NCBI RefSeq assembly: GCF_019097595.1
Contig: NC_080718.1
Span: 24,889,157 to 24,953,156 of the forward strand
Source of the DNA: Hemibagrus wyckioides
Lineage: Eukaryota; Chordata; Actinopteri; Siluriformes; Bagridae
Direction: 5' to 3'
DNA: 64,000 bases
Position 1 is the first letter of the stretch. Every line of letters starts with the position of its first letter. Positions 1 to 12,763 of this stretch are shown one piece after another. Made by a program: the position numbers and the translations under genes. Below the pieces are notes generated by a model. The model saw nothing but the letters and a program-made list of their open reading frames with translations. It did not search any database and had not been told where the DNA came from.

Positions 1-1124
1 TTGTGTCTGTAAGTCCAGAAAGCTGGTTGTTCTTTTATTCCTACCAAGCAGAAGACACACTGTCAGTCTATTGGTGGAATGAGGTGAGGCTCCTGCTTGG
101 TTAGAATGAAAAACTGGACCATACCAGACCTCTGTGGATAAGATTGAACATCAAGGGTCTAGACCAACATCAGTGTCACTTCCTGCCCCCAGGATTTTTC
201 ACATCCTCAAGACTGCAGAGATGCTGGTATTCAAAACTCCCAGCTCACATCCTGCCAGGATGTTTGAGACATGTGAACCTAGAGCATATTTTTCCCCCAA
301 CAACGAGTGCCTCGGGAACCTGATCTACAAGGAAATGCTGGAACATGTATTCAGTTAAAATTCTATGTGAAAGATCACATTCATTTTGTGTGTGTGTTAT
401 CAGAACTGAACTACTGAAATATGATGTGCTTTAAAAAGGTACTTAGATGTCCGTGTAACATGTCTCCATAGTTTTCCATTGTCATTTTATGCTCCCAAGA
501 TGGAAGACATCCCTTCTGGATAGAAAATAAAGAAACCTACTGATAAAATTTGGTGGGCAAAATGCTTCATGTAACCTGCTAACTAGCTAACTTACTTTTA
601 ATCCAAGCGCCAACTATATAAATATTTAATAACATGAAGCGAGTAAACATGTCGCATCACAGGACCAGAAGAGATGATGCTTAACAAGATAAGAACAAGT
701 AAACAAAAGATGTAAAAAGCATTTGACATTATAATACGAAACGAGTAAAAGGTCTGCCAATTATAGCGAGATAAATATTTAATAGCAGCTGTAGGCAAGT
801 TCTGTTATTAAATTTTCATAACTTAATTGTCACATCAAGACACAGTGCAACCGGAAGGGCTTAAAGGTAAAGTCAGTGATTTCGGCAGAACTGAGTTAAA
901 GGTTTTGAGAAGCAAATACAGCCCCTGACTTCAAGGACACGCCCCCAAATTACTTATAGGGCAGGAGGCGGAGCTTTCTGGATTATCAGGATGTATGATT
1001 GACAAGGAAATACTTCTAGCCTTGATTGGTGAGACTATCAGTCCACTTCCATTCAACAAAGCTGGAGACCACAGAGACCAGAGTTTGTCTTCTAACCAGA
1101 TTTCACTGGTTTGATTCCTGAGCT

Positions 1125-1350
1125 AGATTTTGTCTACATTTTGTCCATGTGGGTTTCCTCCAGTTTCATGAAGGCAAGTGCATTCATGACTGCCAACTGC
1201 CCCTAGGTGCGGGTGTGAATGAGGGTGTGAACCTGTGTGTGTGTGTGAACCAGACTGTGAATGAGAGTGTACAGGGTGCCATGCGAGGACCTGGCATCCC
1301 ATCCTAGAGTGCATTCCTGCCCATGTTTCCAGGATACCATCCAGATCCAC
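1125..1350 (+). repeat. Degraded tRNA-derived SINE, 3' body
   Basis: The block 'gtgggtttcctccag', then 'aactgcccctaggtg', then a 'gtgtgaatgag' run and 'ggcatcccatcctagagtg' follows the order of a common fish SINE body, also seen at 25713 and 26483. The tRNA-like head is not recognisable. A (GT)n stretch has grown inside it. Confidence 0.5.
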
Positions 1351-4259
1351 AGTCACCAAGTACTTACTTAAGATTTAATCCCAAACTTAATCCCAGTGAG
1401 GTCTAAAACAAACTAACCCCCTGACTTGTGACACAGAGCTTCCACATACCGGCCCTGCTGACTAAACCTAGACTTACGAATGTAAACTAGATAATCAGGA
1501 CAAACGACCTAAAATGGGTGGTAACACCAAAACACAATCCAAATTCCAACGTTATCAAGCTCTGAGAGGAGATTATATATTGGCAGCCATGACAGATGAA
1601 GTAGAGAGCGAGTGCAGTCTAGCTATCGCAAAAGGGCAGGCACAAAAATATCCTGGCTGGCAACAAAGAGAAAAATGTTCGGTGACAGTAAGAGCAGTGA
1701 GGCTGGGACAAAATGTAGTGTTCTCCCATCAGGGTGAAAAATTTCTTTAACATTTTATAAGATGAAAAATTACGGTATGTCATCAGACACACACAGACAC
1801 GGCTGTGTGCAATGCTTCCTAGCCTGTGGGACGATGATTAAGCAAGTCATCCAGGGCCATCTTTCCTACATTCACACACTATTTTCCTGCAGTCTGCATG
1901 TTTTTTAGTGCATGCATGTATGAGCATGGGAGTGCAGGTTTATATACTTACAAATGCATGTGCATGTGAGATCTCTAGCCATCAAGGTGAAGATCCCACT
2001 CCGGTACGGTTACACAATTTCAGTCGTTTTATTACAATACTGATATCAGAGCTGATGATACTAATCCCTTACGGACGTCTAGGCCAGTACTCCAGTATCA
2101 CATGCTCTGTGCAAGCTTCTCAGGGGTGGCGGCATTGTTTATAGTAATGTTTAACACAATAAACGTTCTCCGTTTGGGTGTAACATCTGCATTATGATCA
2201 CATTTGCACTACAAAATATATCGGATCAGGCTGGTTGTACCACATGATGACTATATTCTTGTTAAATTTCAAAACAGCAGCTCTGATTGTACTGCATGTC
2301 GAAGCACACATCTATAAGAACGTGCACGTCGTAATATTTGACAGCAGCTAATTAACATCCACTTTGTCAAATAATTAATAGATCAGAAAAGTGCTGTTAT
2401 TTAACTCGGATCGTTGATATGATTCAGCTTCATGTAAAATGTTTATTTAACATGCGACAATTTGAGATTGCCGATAACGCACTTTGTTGACTACTGTAAA
2501 CTAGCCACTGTAAACTGAATTAGATTGTCTTTCACTCTTATGGACAATATTTGTGTGGAAACTAAACTATTCATGATTTTGAGCTCGTAGACCTTGAAGA
2601 ATTATAGATTTTGGAGTCGAACCCTCACAAAAAAAAAAAATTTTAATCCTTATATTTCATAACAATTGCAGGTGAGAGCAAGACTGCTTAAACCTGCTAT
2701 AATGTAGGGGATAATTTGCTTCATTGACATTCAATAACATTAACGTAACTCTAAATGGCTAAAAATTATGATGTCATTTTTCAGTAAATAAAAATTGTCA
2801 TTTCTAGCAAATTTCTGTGATGCAAGAGGAATAACTTTGGGGTGGGGGGCTGCTGTTATAAATGAACCGAGTAAGAAACCTCCGAAATACCGTGACCTGT
2901 AATAACCTCATTTTTCACACAAGGTTGCTATCTACTCAAAACTCTCCTGATGAGGCGTGACACCAAAGAGGGCCTCTGAGAGGGAAGCAAACCCTCGGGC
3001 ACTGTTCTAACGTCCAGGTAAAAGCTAAAAGCAACTTCTCAGGCGCTTATTAAGACCTGGAGTGACCAGCTCTACAACAAAGAACAGGTCTCAAAGCCAC
3101 TCTCAGCTTAAAAACCCCTGACACACATTTGCCCGTCATACATAAGTTACCTCCTACAGGCAAAGACAGCTCTAATATACAGCGTTTGCAGTGATGAGAT
3201 CAAATATAATGATTTTATGCAGAACAGCCCAAACAACCCAAGGGTGTGAAGTCACTGAATGATTTTTGGTGCTACATTAGAAGCACATTACAAAAATTTG
3301 CACGAAAATCCATCTTCGGAGAAGAACGCTTCTTTTAAAATAAAATCGCACCTGACCTAATACTCCAAAGAACCAAAGAAGGGTTCCCCAGGACACAAAA
3401 TCTTCACAAAACTTTATATACACCTTATATACTATATATACTACCTAGAATGTAGCTCTATAACCCTTCAACAGAGGGATTTCCTTTCATGCACCGTTCC
3501 GAGTAGAACCGCTTTAGAAAGCCAGAACCCAAAGAATCTTTAAGAAATCTTATGTCATAATGCTTTTTTTCCTAATATGCTCTCGACAGAAAGCTGGTGG
3601 CGCGTCCAGACTTATCACTTTATGCTCCCTGAACCTGTTCTCCTACATATCTATATCTTGACAAAAAACAGAATGCTAACAGTTACAGTTGCTAACAGAA
3701 TGGAACAGTTATTTTAACAAAAGGCGTTCCTCCCTTTCAGACAAAGCACAAAACACGTGTAATATAAAACACACGTAATATAAGGTCATTCTCTTAAAAT
3801 AAATAAATAAAGAGGGGGGTTCCGTCATTAAGGTCTCCTTAGCTTGCTCCTTTGGGTAAATGTGTGAAAGTTCTATCGAACCACTAAAAACAGAATCCAC
3901 TTAGAAAGCTACATTATGAACAGGAAGGCTTCACTTGGCTCCAATTGGTCCTTATTTAAACATTCATGTGTCGTGAACGTGGAGGACTGCCAGGCAGACT
4001 TTACAGAGAAACCCCTGGCATGTCTTTCAGGAACTGTTTGTCTCCTGAGTGTAGAATAATTAGCACTATTCAAAGAACGCTTGAGGAAGCTTTTTTTGCG
4101 AAAATCTACACTTTGACGAAAAAATACATGAATAAATAAAAGACTGTACTCTTCCTGGTCACTGGTATTGTATCATCAGAGGTACATCACTATGATTTTA
4201 TTCATTATTTACTAATTTAATTAATTTAGGTATATAATAGGAAGTGAAGGACCATAGAT

Positions 4260-4914
4260 GTACACTATATTGGCAAACGTTTTGGGACACCTAAAGTTTT
4301 GGATGAGAGAGTTTGGTGTGGAGGAACTTCACAGAGTCCTGACCTCAACCTGATAGAACACCTTTAGGGATGAATTAGAGCAGAGACTGCGAGCCAGACC
4401 TTCTCATCCAACATCAGTGCCTGACCTCACAAATGCGCTTCTAGAGGAATGGTCAAAGATTCCCATAAACACACTCCTAAACCTTGTGGAAAGCCTTCCC
4501 AGAAGAATTGAAGCTGTTATAGCTGCAAAGGGCAGACCAACTCCATATTACATTCATGTGCATGTAAAGGCAGGTGTCCCAGTTTTGGTCTGGCTCACAG
4601 TCGCAGCTTTAATTCATCCCAAAGGTGTTCTATCAGGTTGAGGTCAGAACTCTGTGCAGGACAGTCAAGTTCCTCCACACCAAACTCACTCATCCACGTC
4701 TTTATGGACCTTGCTTTGTGTACTGGTGTGCAGTCATGTTGGAACAGGAAGGGGTCATCCCCAAACTGTTCCCACAATGTTGGGAGCATGAAATTGTCCA
4801 AAATGTCTTGGTATGCTGAAGCATTAAGAGTTCCTTTCACTGGAACTAAGGGGCCAAGCCCAACCCCTGAATTCAGTGATTTGGAGAGGTGTCCCAAAAC
4901 ATTTGGCAATATAA
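4260..4914. mobile_element. Composite fold-back Tc1-like relic (family A)
   Basis: The left end is a terminal repeat (cactatattggcaaacgttt) joined directly to the C-terminal part of a transposase in plus orientation (to about 4589). A second piece then follows in minus orientation and ends at another copy of the same terminal repeat. The minus piece keeps the second catalytic Asp (QHDCTP) and the 'LNLIEHLWDEL' motif of DD34E transposases. The first Asp and the DNA-binding region are absent, so it cannot be autonomous. The plus/minus junction closely matches the one in the copy at 15765-16568. Confidence 0.8.
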
Positions 4915-5019
4915 TGCATCTTTAAATCCTTACTTTAAAAGCTGATTAAAGTTACACCGCATGCACTTTTCCAGGTAAGAGATTCATACTAAAGGTAATA
5001 CACCCTACAGAGATTGGTA

Positions 5020-5440
5020 CCTTATATCTAAAAGTGCTGACTCCAGTAATGACTGGAAAAACCGAGTCTGGACTGAGCTCAAATTCTGCTGAGGTATACA
5101 GATGGTAGGGTCCGAATTTGGCGCCAACAGCATGACCCCATGGATCCAGCCTGGCTTATGTCAACAGTCCAGCTGGTGGAGGTGGTGTAATGGTGTGGGG
5201 AGTGTTTGCTTGGCACATTTTGGACCAATCAATGATCGCTCGAACCCCAAAGGCTGTTTTTGAGTGTTGTAAATGACCATGTGCATGCCTTCATGACCAC
5301 AACTGACCATCTGACAGCTGCCACAAAGCAAAAGGCATCTCAAACTGGTCCTTTGAACATGACGATGAGATCTTCACTGACCTTCCCAGTCATGTTTCCA
5401 ATATCTTACGGAATCCATGCCACAAAGAACTGAGGCTGAT
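5020..5440 (+). mobile_element. Tc1-like transposase fragment (third family, C)
   Basis: The plus strand resembles the middle of a Tc1 transposase: a 'Trp-Arg-Gln'-like stretch, a Gly-Gly-Gly-Val-Met-Val-Trp-Gly core around 5170-5205, and a damaged catalytic region with 'gccacaaagcaaaaggcatctc'-like sequence near 5320. Frameshifts and deletions break the frame and no terminal repeats were found. The sequence differs from families A and B, so this is a third, older lineage. Confidence 0.6.
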
Positions 5441-5813
5441 TTCAAAACAAAGGGAAGCCCTACCCAGTATTAGTTTAGTGTTCCTAAAAAAAAGTCCTCT
5501 TAGCCTGTATAAACTACAATAGATCATTTCAGTTATTTTCTCTGTGAAGAAGTTTATATGTTATGGAATAAGGAGGTTGTGGTGTGTTTCACCAGTGTAA
5601 GTGTTAAAGTGTATTTTCCTTGTCTTTTGCCGCTTTAATGAACTCTGTATCAATCAGCCATTCCTAACATTTCAGTTCTTTTCTTTTAAGAGAGAAAGGT
5701 GCTAAAACTGTCTTTCATAGCTTTAATATATATCTTTTACCTGGAAGTGTGACAAGGAAGTGGATGGTGTGTGTGTGGGGGGGGGGGTAATAATAAAAGT
5801 AGCATGGTACTAC

Positions 5814-6622
5814 CTTATCTTGTAGTTGGGGAGCGTGTGCTTCTTCTTGATGACCCTCTTGAGCTGGTTGACGATGATGGAGGTGAGCTGGGGCAGCGGG
5901 CGACCCTCAAACTGCGACTTGACCTCAAAGTCGACCAGCGGGTCCTCCACGAAGGCGAAGGACCAGTGCGTGAAGGGCAGCCGGCTGAAGCGCAGGCGCA
6001 GGCGCCCGGCCACGCGCCGCATCTTCACGAACAAGTAGGCGGACTTGCCGAACACCAGGTCCACGTCAACGGCCAGGTGGAAGCCGCCGGCGTACTCCAG
6101 GTCCACCTCGAAGCTGAGCTCCTCGGGCATGCCGCCGTCGTCCAGCTGCACGGGTCTGACCAGACGCGCCGTCTTGAACACGGGCACGGAGTCTCCGAGC
6201 GACACGTCGCGCAGGCTCAGCCCTTCCAGCAGGCGGCCCGCCGTCTTGGTCTGCAGCAGCTCCTCGAACTCCACGCGGATCTTCTTGGTGACCCAGTGGC
6301 GGACCAGCGGCGTGTCGCGCAGCTCGCGGAAAAGGAACAAGAAAATCGCGTTGAGGAAGCCGCACGTCTCCGGTTCGGGCTGCGGAGGAGGAGGAAGAGG
6401 AGGAGGAAGAGGCCCAGGACACGCACTGTCCGTCGGCTGTTTAGACGCGTCCGGTTGCGGCGGATTTGTAAAGTAATCCTTCAGAGCCGGATCAGGCACC
6501 GCTTTGACATATTGCACCGTCCGCGCCACGGGCTCCGGGCTCCTCCGGTAAAGCAGCGCGAGCTGCAACAGCAGCGTCACCACCGCCCCTGTAAACGCCG
6601 AAATTAAGATCAAGTAAATCAT
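5814..6622 (-). CDS. pdzd8: PDZ domain-containing protein 8, exon 1 (partial gene)
   Basis: Exon 1 encodes about 270 residues of PDZD8, an ER membrane protein that transfers lipid and tethers ER to mitochondria and endosomes. Residues 2-24 form a hydrophobic N-terminal anchor, followed by Tyr-Arg-Arg and a Pro-rich linker (about 65-80). From about residue 84 comes the SMP lipid-transfer domain, with motifs FLFLFRELRDT, EELLQTKTAGRLLEGLSLRD, VFGKSAYLFVK and FEGRPLPQLTSIIVNQLKR. These agree with human PDZD8 as I remember it. The ATG at 6622-6620 gives the anchor at the very N terminus, as in the family. The frame runs into a consensus donor (AAG|GTAGTA) after base 5814, leaving 2 nt of a split codon. 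The exon is strongly GC-rich, unlike the flanks. PDZ, C1 and coiled-coil regions lie outside the window. Confidence 0.93.
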
Positions 6623-6960
6623 CTTTTTTTTGGGGGGGGGGGGATATTATTATTTTCTCCGACGCCTCGTTAAATCGACGTCATGCTGTGGCTGTTAAGG
6701 CGAATTCAACACAAAGCGAGTTCCACCTGGCCGCTCATAAAGCTGCCATATCATCCGCCTGCCTCTTTCCTGGGTCCGGTCACAAATCCTCCTCTGAAGG
6801 ACACATAGGGCTCTACGGAGGCTGGCTTCACACCACTGTACAGTGCTCTTGTGTAGGAAGCAGCTGTCAAAACGAGACGGAGCCTTGGGCTCTTCAGGCT
6901 ACACCTGATTGGACGGCTGGACATCGCGTCATCACCATGACGTCAAGGCGGGGTTACATC
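6623..6960 (-). promoter_or_regulatory. pdzd8: Probable pdzd8 promoter and 5' leader
   Basis: This moderately GC-rich DNA lies immediately upstream of the pdzd8 start codon. It holds a perfect CRE palindrome (tgacgtca, 6938-6945), a second half-CRE (gacgtca near 6677-6683) and ATTGG at 6908-6912, which reads CCAAT on the gene strand. The transcription start is not resolved. An open frame on the plus strand (6688-7065) is taken as chance. Confidence 0.5.
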
Positions 6961-7624
6961 GTGCGTCTGAAAACGAGTCTTACACACTGTCCCAGCTATT
7001 TAAAGGCACAATACTCCATATATTTTTTATTTCTTACATCTACAAATAACCTGAAAGATATGTAGAACATATAGAAACAATATTAGCTTAAGCCATAAAC
7101 TTGGAAGAAGTGCATGAAGTGGCTGGGAAAACCTGTTTGGAAAACTGTCTTCCGGTCCTGAATGTTTGTTTGTGCTGGGAGTGTCCTGTCAATCATTTTA
7201 CTGACACCTGACCAACCTAGGTAGATCCTGGGGGCAGAGATATTGTGAAGATTTGTGTACAAATTAATTCACCAATCATCCTAATTCACATTCAAGATTT
7301 GGATATCTTATTTCAAAGAGGTTTTATGTAAATCCATGTATGACAAGAATCCAGATCAGCTTAGAATGACACTGTATGTTTTATACACTGTACATTGCAT
7401 ACTCCTCCTCTCCACAGTATCAACAGATCAAGGAAGGTTTATTGTCTTTCCTGAACGTTTGGTACCTGAAACTAAGTGCTGAAGTCCCAATGACAGCAGC
7501 CAATTAAATTTATTTAAATGTTATGAAAATATCAATTAGAAAGACTAGACAAGAATAACAGTAGCTCAGATGGATTGTAATCGACTGTCTTTCCCACACA
7601 CTCACACCACAAAAAGACCAAAAA

Positions 7625-7800
7625 AATGGTGAGGGATGTGGTTAAGGTGTTGGACTACTGATTAGCAGGTTCGACTCCAAGGTCCATCAATCTGCTGTTA
7701 CTGGGCCCCAGAGCAAAGCCCTTAACCGTCAATTGCTGAGATAAAAAATGTAAGTCGATCTGGATAAGGGCTTCAGCCAAATGCCCGAAATGTAAATGGT
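7625..7800 (+). repeat. tRNA-derived SINE
   Basis: A tRNA-like head has an A-box-like 'tggttaaggtg' and a B-box match 'ggttcgactcc' (7668-7678). The tail 'ctggataagggcttcagcc aaatgcc' resembles the conserved tail of several fish SINE families. The tail then takes part in the hairpin described next. Confidence 0.7.
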
Positions 7801-7873
7801 GACTGAAAAGCGTGCAGCAGCTTCTCAAGCTTTCGGTTCAGTCACCATTTACATTTCCGGCATTTGGCCGAAG
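7771..7873. repeat. Inverted repeat, 37-bp arms, 29-bp loop
   Basis: The left arm (7771-7807) is the SINE tail plus a few bases. The right arm (7837-7873) is its reverse complement with two mismatches by my reading. It looks like a fold-back of the SINE 3' end or two SINE tails meeting tail to tail. Confidence 0.85.
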
Positions 7874-8366
7874 CACTGGCACTGAAGATCCTGGTCTGCT
7901 ATTGAAATGGTAGCCACCATCTTGGAAGTATGACATAATAAATAATCTTTTGTATACTGTGTACATGACTTCTGGAATCATTTACCTCAGAGACTTCTTC
8001 ATCTTTGTGCAAGATCTTTTTCTAACATTTTCAGAGACCCACAACGTGATAACTTTTAGCAGTTGGACGCCCCAGATGATACACTAAAGGCTTTAAGTCA
8101 TGTGAAATACTGCTTTAGCCTTTATTTCTGAACAGGAGATTGATGTAGTGATGTTCGGGTTAAATATCCTAACAGCATTACTAGCTAGCTCTATCAATTA
8201 TTAAGCCATTACAACCAGTTAAATATTGATGAGTGTTTTATGCACCTTATTAATATTAACATTAATATTATATTAGATATATTATGTCTTATTGAAAAGC
8301 TAGCACACGAGATAACTAGCAGAAGGTATTAGTTTATTCACTTTGGGATTTTTTTCCTGTTAGCAG

Positions 8367-8768
8367 GGAAAGGAACTCTTAATGCTTCAGCTTCATACCA
8401 AGACATTTTGGACAATTTAATGCTACCAGCATTGTGGGAACAGTTTGGGGATGACCCCTTCCTGTTCCAACATGACTGCACACAAGTGCACAAAGCAAGG
8501 TCCATAAAGACATGGATGAGCGAGAAACTTGACTGGCCTCCACAGAGTCCTGACCTCAGCCTGATAGAACAGCTTCAACTCTTCTGAAATGGCTTTCCAC
8601 AAGGTTTAGGAGTGTGTTTATGGGAATTTTTGACCATTCCTCTATAAGCGCATTTGTGAGGTCAGGCACTGATGTTGGAACAGAAGGTCTGGCTCACAGT
8701 CTCCGCTCTAATTTATCCCAAAGGTGTTCTATCAGGTTGAGGTCAGGATTTTGTGCAGACCAGTCAAG
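8367..8768. mobile_element. Fold-back family A Tc1-like fragment
   Basis: The plus-oriented half (8367-8570) carries the region around the second catalytic Asp, starting at 'gggaaaggaactctt' of the family consensus. At about 8571 the sequence switches to minus orientation and covers the transposase C-terminal coding region back to the same catalytic segment. The two ends are complementary over roughly 40 bp. Terminal repeats are missing. Confidence 0.75.
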
Positions 8769-9950
8769 TCATATAACCTCTCATTTTTACTGCCTGTTTT
8801 ATTTCTTGAAAAGAAATCATTTAGAAATTAATTTGTTGGGTCTGGGTTTTCTTCATTATAACCCTGTTGTGTGTGTGTGTTTTTTGAATAGCCTTGAATA
8901 GACCTTACATTATTCATAACACTATTCCTATAGCAATAAAGTGCTTGAGGCTTCACCATAAATGTTGACCTTGTCTGTACTTCCTATAGCTTCAGCTGTA
9001 CCATTCATTGAGACAGCTAGAGAGTGGTGTGATTATGGAAACCTCAGAATACACAGTAATGAGAGGTGGATGACTTTTTCATACTCTATTGCATATTTTA
9101 TTGCTGACTTAATCACTCAGTGATTGACTCAGCTATCAGCTTCATATATTCTATTACATGATTCTCTCTCCCTTTTTCTTTTTTTGAGGGGAACACTGAT
9201 CCCAATTCTTCCAGAACCATCTGTACAATTTTTTTTTGGCCTGGTACTGGGTTTAATAAATTCAGAATTTTTTGACATACGTAAGGAATAAAACATGCTA
9301 TAAAAATGTTATTCTCCTATAACAGTATATCCCGAAATGTTTTATGCCTCATACATCACAGTAATTGTCACCACTAACAATGAATTTATTAAGGAATGAC
9401 AGGTTGTACTTTTTATCCTGTTACATCTAATGTTGTGGAATGTCCAAGGTTTTAACTGCTAAAAATAGTTGTTCCCTCACTAGCCCCTCTTTTTTCTTTT
9501 GCTCTCTGGAGATTAATAAAGATATAAAAACATGCTGTGTTGCCAAGAAACCACACAGTGCAACCTTCTCTTTCCTGAAGCCTTTCCTGTAAAGTACAAA
9601 TTAAAGAAACAGCTTTATCACTGACTCACAAAGTGCTGACAATGTAGAGATGCCTTCCAGAAATGCTAAACAAACATCTTCTTACAGTAAACTTCACCAT
9701 ATGGACAATTATGCCTTTGTTAATAAATAGTCCTTGTGAAATGCCACCCTGGCGCACGTCCCAGACAGATGAAGAATACGAGAGATAGCTGTCACATGCA
9801 AGGAGCAGACAGTACTTGCAAGAGCTGCAGATCCTTGCTGTAGCTTCTAGACAGCCTTCCTAAACACTTTTCTCATTATCATCTCATTGATTTTGGACAG
9901 ACATACAGTCCATTCTTGGTCATTTCACTCTTGATAATTGTCTTCCATGG

Positions 9951-10470
9951 TACACTATATTGCCAAAAGTTTTGGGACGTCTGCCTTTACATGCACATGA
10001 ATGTAATATGGAGTTGGCCCGCCCTTTGCAGCTATAACAGCTTCAACTCTCCTGGGAAGGCTTTCCTCAAGGTTTAAGAGTGTGTTTATGGGAATATTTT
10101 GACCATTCCTCGAGAAGTGCATTTGTGAGGTCAGGCACTGATGCTGGACGAGAAGGCCTGGCTCACAGTCTCCACTCTAATTCATCCCTAAAGGTGTTCT
10201 GTCGGGTTGAGGTCAGAACTCTGTGCAGGACAGTCAAGTTCCTCCACATCAATCTCACTCATCCATGTCTTTATGGACCTTGCTTTGTGCACTGGTGTGC
10301 AGTCATGTTGGAACAGGAAGGGGTCATCCCCAAGCAAGCATGAAATTGTCCAAAATGTCTTGGTATGCTGAAGCATTAAGAGTTCCTTTCACTGGAACTA
10401 AGGGGCCGAGCCCAACCCCTGAATTCAATGATTTGGAGGGGTGTCCCAAAACTTTTGGCAATATAGTGTA
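9951..10470 (-). mobile_element. Complete 520-bp Tc1-like derivative (family A)
   Basis: Both ends carry the terminal repeat (tacactatattgccaaaagt and its complement) and the inside reads as the C-terminal catalytic half of a DD34E transposase on the minus strand. The N-terminal DNA-binding domain and first Asp are absent. The frame is broken near 10330, where about 20 bp present in other copies are missing. It is non-autonomous. Confidence 0.85.
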
Positions 10471-11587
10471 TATCTGATGCCTTGGAAAAAAGTTTTCTAA
10501 CCCTCTCCAGAGGAAAACCTCTAAATTATGAGATCCTGCTAATGCTTTGTAAGCTCTTTGTGGCTCTTCTTGCAATAGGATGCAGTTGAGGTCAGAAAAA
10601 TCAAGCTGAGCTTTAACTACAGTTTATTTCGAGTCAATATTTTTAGAGTAATTTTACTGAAATGCAGATGTGTACAGACTACTAATTCACGTCTTGCATC
10701 CCTTTTCGCCTACTTTGCACTATTATGCACTAAAACTATTTATTCTATTTGCAAAGAAAACATCCATACCTGAGTTTGTAGCAAAAAGAGAGAAGAGAAC
10801 CCTGTTGCTAGTCATCATGAAATTCCTGGCTGCAATTCAGCTTGCCATATGTTGATATATTTTTCATTTAATTCATGTACACCGCTCTGACAATGCACTC
10901 GAAAAGAAGTTATAGCCAGTATCAGCTGAGAAAGTGTGCGTGGATCAACACTTTTGAAAATCAACTAGAAATAGTGGAACCGTTCGGGATATATTCATTT
11001 CAACATACTACAATTTGAGACACACTAATTATAATCTTGGATGCTATTTAGGAGAGATAATAGTTGGACTGGGATACAGGGATAAGCTTGATGATTGGTT
11101 GATTCTGAACACAGCCACATGCCCAATTTGTAATGCCATTGTACAGATTGTAATTTATACATTAAAAAATGTAGATATTTTGATGATTTACCTTTATTTC
11201 ATTTTGTTACATCACTAAACCCTCTTAACATCCATTGACATTTTATCACTGATGACTTGAGTCTCATTAGTAGTTCTGAAACTGGATCAATAAATGGTGG
11301 GTTATGGTGACTTTATTTCTGTACAGGGACCACGAGTGAGGCAGAATGTTTTTAGTTCAATTCAAAAGGTTTGCATGAGACTAATTGACAATAAGTCAAG
11401 TAACACTGGGAATTTGCTGCAACACAGCACCACTGCCTTCTCCTCCTCTCTTATTAAGACCAAAACAAGACCTCTGAAGGTGTGTGTAGTACTGTATCTG
11501 CCACCAAGATGTCAGCAGCACTTCCTGTAAGTTGCAAGCTTTGCCTCCATGGATCAGGCTTTGTTTACTCAGCACATCTCATAGACA

Positions 11588-11715
11588 ATATAATATAATA
11601 TAATATAATATATTATATTATATTATATTATATTATATTATAATATAATATAATATAATATAATGTAATATAATATAATATAATATAATATAATATAATA
11701 TAATATAATATAATA
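11588..11715. repeat. TATAA pentanucleotide array
   Basis: About 128 bp of tandem tataa units on the plus strand, with an inversion of phase near 11610-11640 (taata to ttata). It abuts the family B Tc1 relic exactly where that element's 'gatatattaggcagc' segment should be, so it probably expanded from the element itself. Confidence 0.9.
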
Positions 11716-12763
11716 TGCAGCAAGTGAACATTTAGTCATCAAAGTTGATGTGATAGAAGCAGGAAAAATGGGCAAGCGTAAGGATTTTAGTGAGTTTGAC
11801 AAGTGGTTGGAACTGCAGCTCTTGTGGGGTGTTCCCGGTCTGCAGTGGTCAGTATCTAAAAAGTAAAAGTAGTCCAAGGAAGGAACAGTGGTGAACCGGC
11901 GACAGGGTCATGGGCGGCCAAAGGCTCATTGATGCACGTGGGGAGCGAAGGCTGGCCCGTGTGATCCGATCCAACAGACAAGCTACTGTTGCTCAAATTG
12001 CTGAAGAAGTTAATGCTGGTTCTGATAGAAAGATGTCAGAATACACAGTGCATTGCAGTTTGTTGCGTATGGGAATGCATAGCCACAGACCACTCAGGGT
12101 GCCCATGCTGAACCCAGTGCACCGCCGAAAGCACCAACAATGGGCAAGTGAGCATCAGAACTGGACCATGGAGCACTGGAAGAAGGTGGCCTGGTCTGAT
12201 GAATCAAGTTTTCTTTTACATCACGTGGATGACTGGGTGTGTGTGTCACTTACCTGGGGAACACATGGCACCAGGTTACACTATGGGTAGAAGGCAAGCC
12301 GACAGAGGCAGTGTCATGCTTTGGGCAATGTTCTGCTGGGAATCCTTGGGTCCTGCCATCCATGTGGATGTTACTTTGACACGTACCACCTACCTAAGCA
12401 TTGCTGCAGACCATCTACACCCTTTCTTAGAAACAGTATTCCCTGATGGCTGTGGCCTCTTTCAGCAGGACAATGCGCTATGCCACAAAAAGTTCAGGAA
12501 TGGTTTGATGTACACAACAACGAGTTTGAGGTGTTGACTCGGGCTCCAAATTTCCCAAATCTCAGTCCAATCGAGTGTCTGTAGGATGTGCTGGACAAAC
12601 AAGTCTGATCCATGGAGGTCCGACCTCTCAACTTACAGGACATAAAGGATCTGCTGGTAACATCTTGGTGCCACATACCAGGGTCAGGGCTATATTGGCA
12701 GCAAAAGGGGGACCAACACAATATTAGGCAGGCAGTCATAATTTTATGCCTGATCGGTGTATA
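11716..12763 (+). pseudogene. Tc1-like transposase relic, longest family B copy
   Basis: This is the most complete family B copy. An HTH region (ERRLARVIRSNRQATVAQIAEEVNAG) is followed by the first catalytic motif (WSDES), then a frame change near 12290, then 'GSVMLWAMFCWE', then the second Asp in QQDNALCHKK and a worn third motif (PIEC followed by a stop). The right terminal repeat (atgcctgatcggtgtat) survives; the left one is replaced by the TATAA array. Stops and frameshifts show it is dead. Tc1/mariner transposases excise and insert DNA at TA sites. Confidence 0.9.

Larger units (their letters stand above)
1..5813 (-). other. pdzd8: pdzd8 intron 1 (partial), no exon seen
   Basis: This stretch lies downstream of the exon 1 donor of pdzd8 on the minus strand, so it should be intron 1. 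I find no further pdzd8 exon here; the PDZ, C2-like, C1 and coiled-coil parts must lie left of base 1. Contents are a worn SINE near 1.1 kb, two Tc1-type relics near 4.3-5.4 kb and AT-rich sequence. Short open frames such as 1514-1750 and 1908-2144 resemble nothing I recognise. Confidence 0.7.

Noticed and set aside
1514..1750. 78-aa frame as a small gene
   Set aside because: No recognisable family, no splice or promoter context, and it lies within the presumed pdzd8 intron.
5771..6607. 278-aa plus-strand frame opposite pdzd8
   Set aside because: A shadow of the GC-rich pdzd8 exon; the minus frame matches PDZD8 throughout, the plus frame matches nothing.
7660..7690. tRNA gene from the B-box match
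   Set aside because: There is no full cloverleaf and a typical SINE tail follows; the same applies at 25.7, 31.7 and 43.6 kb.
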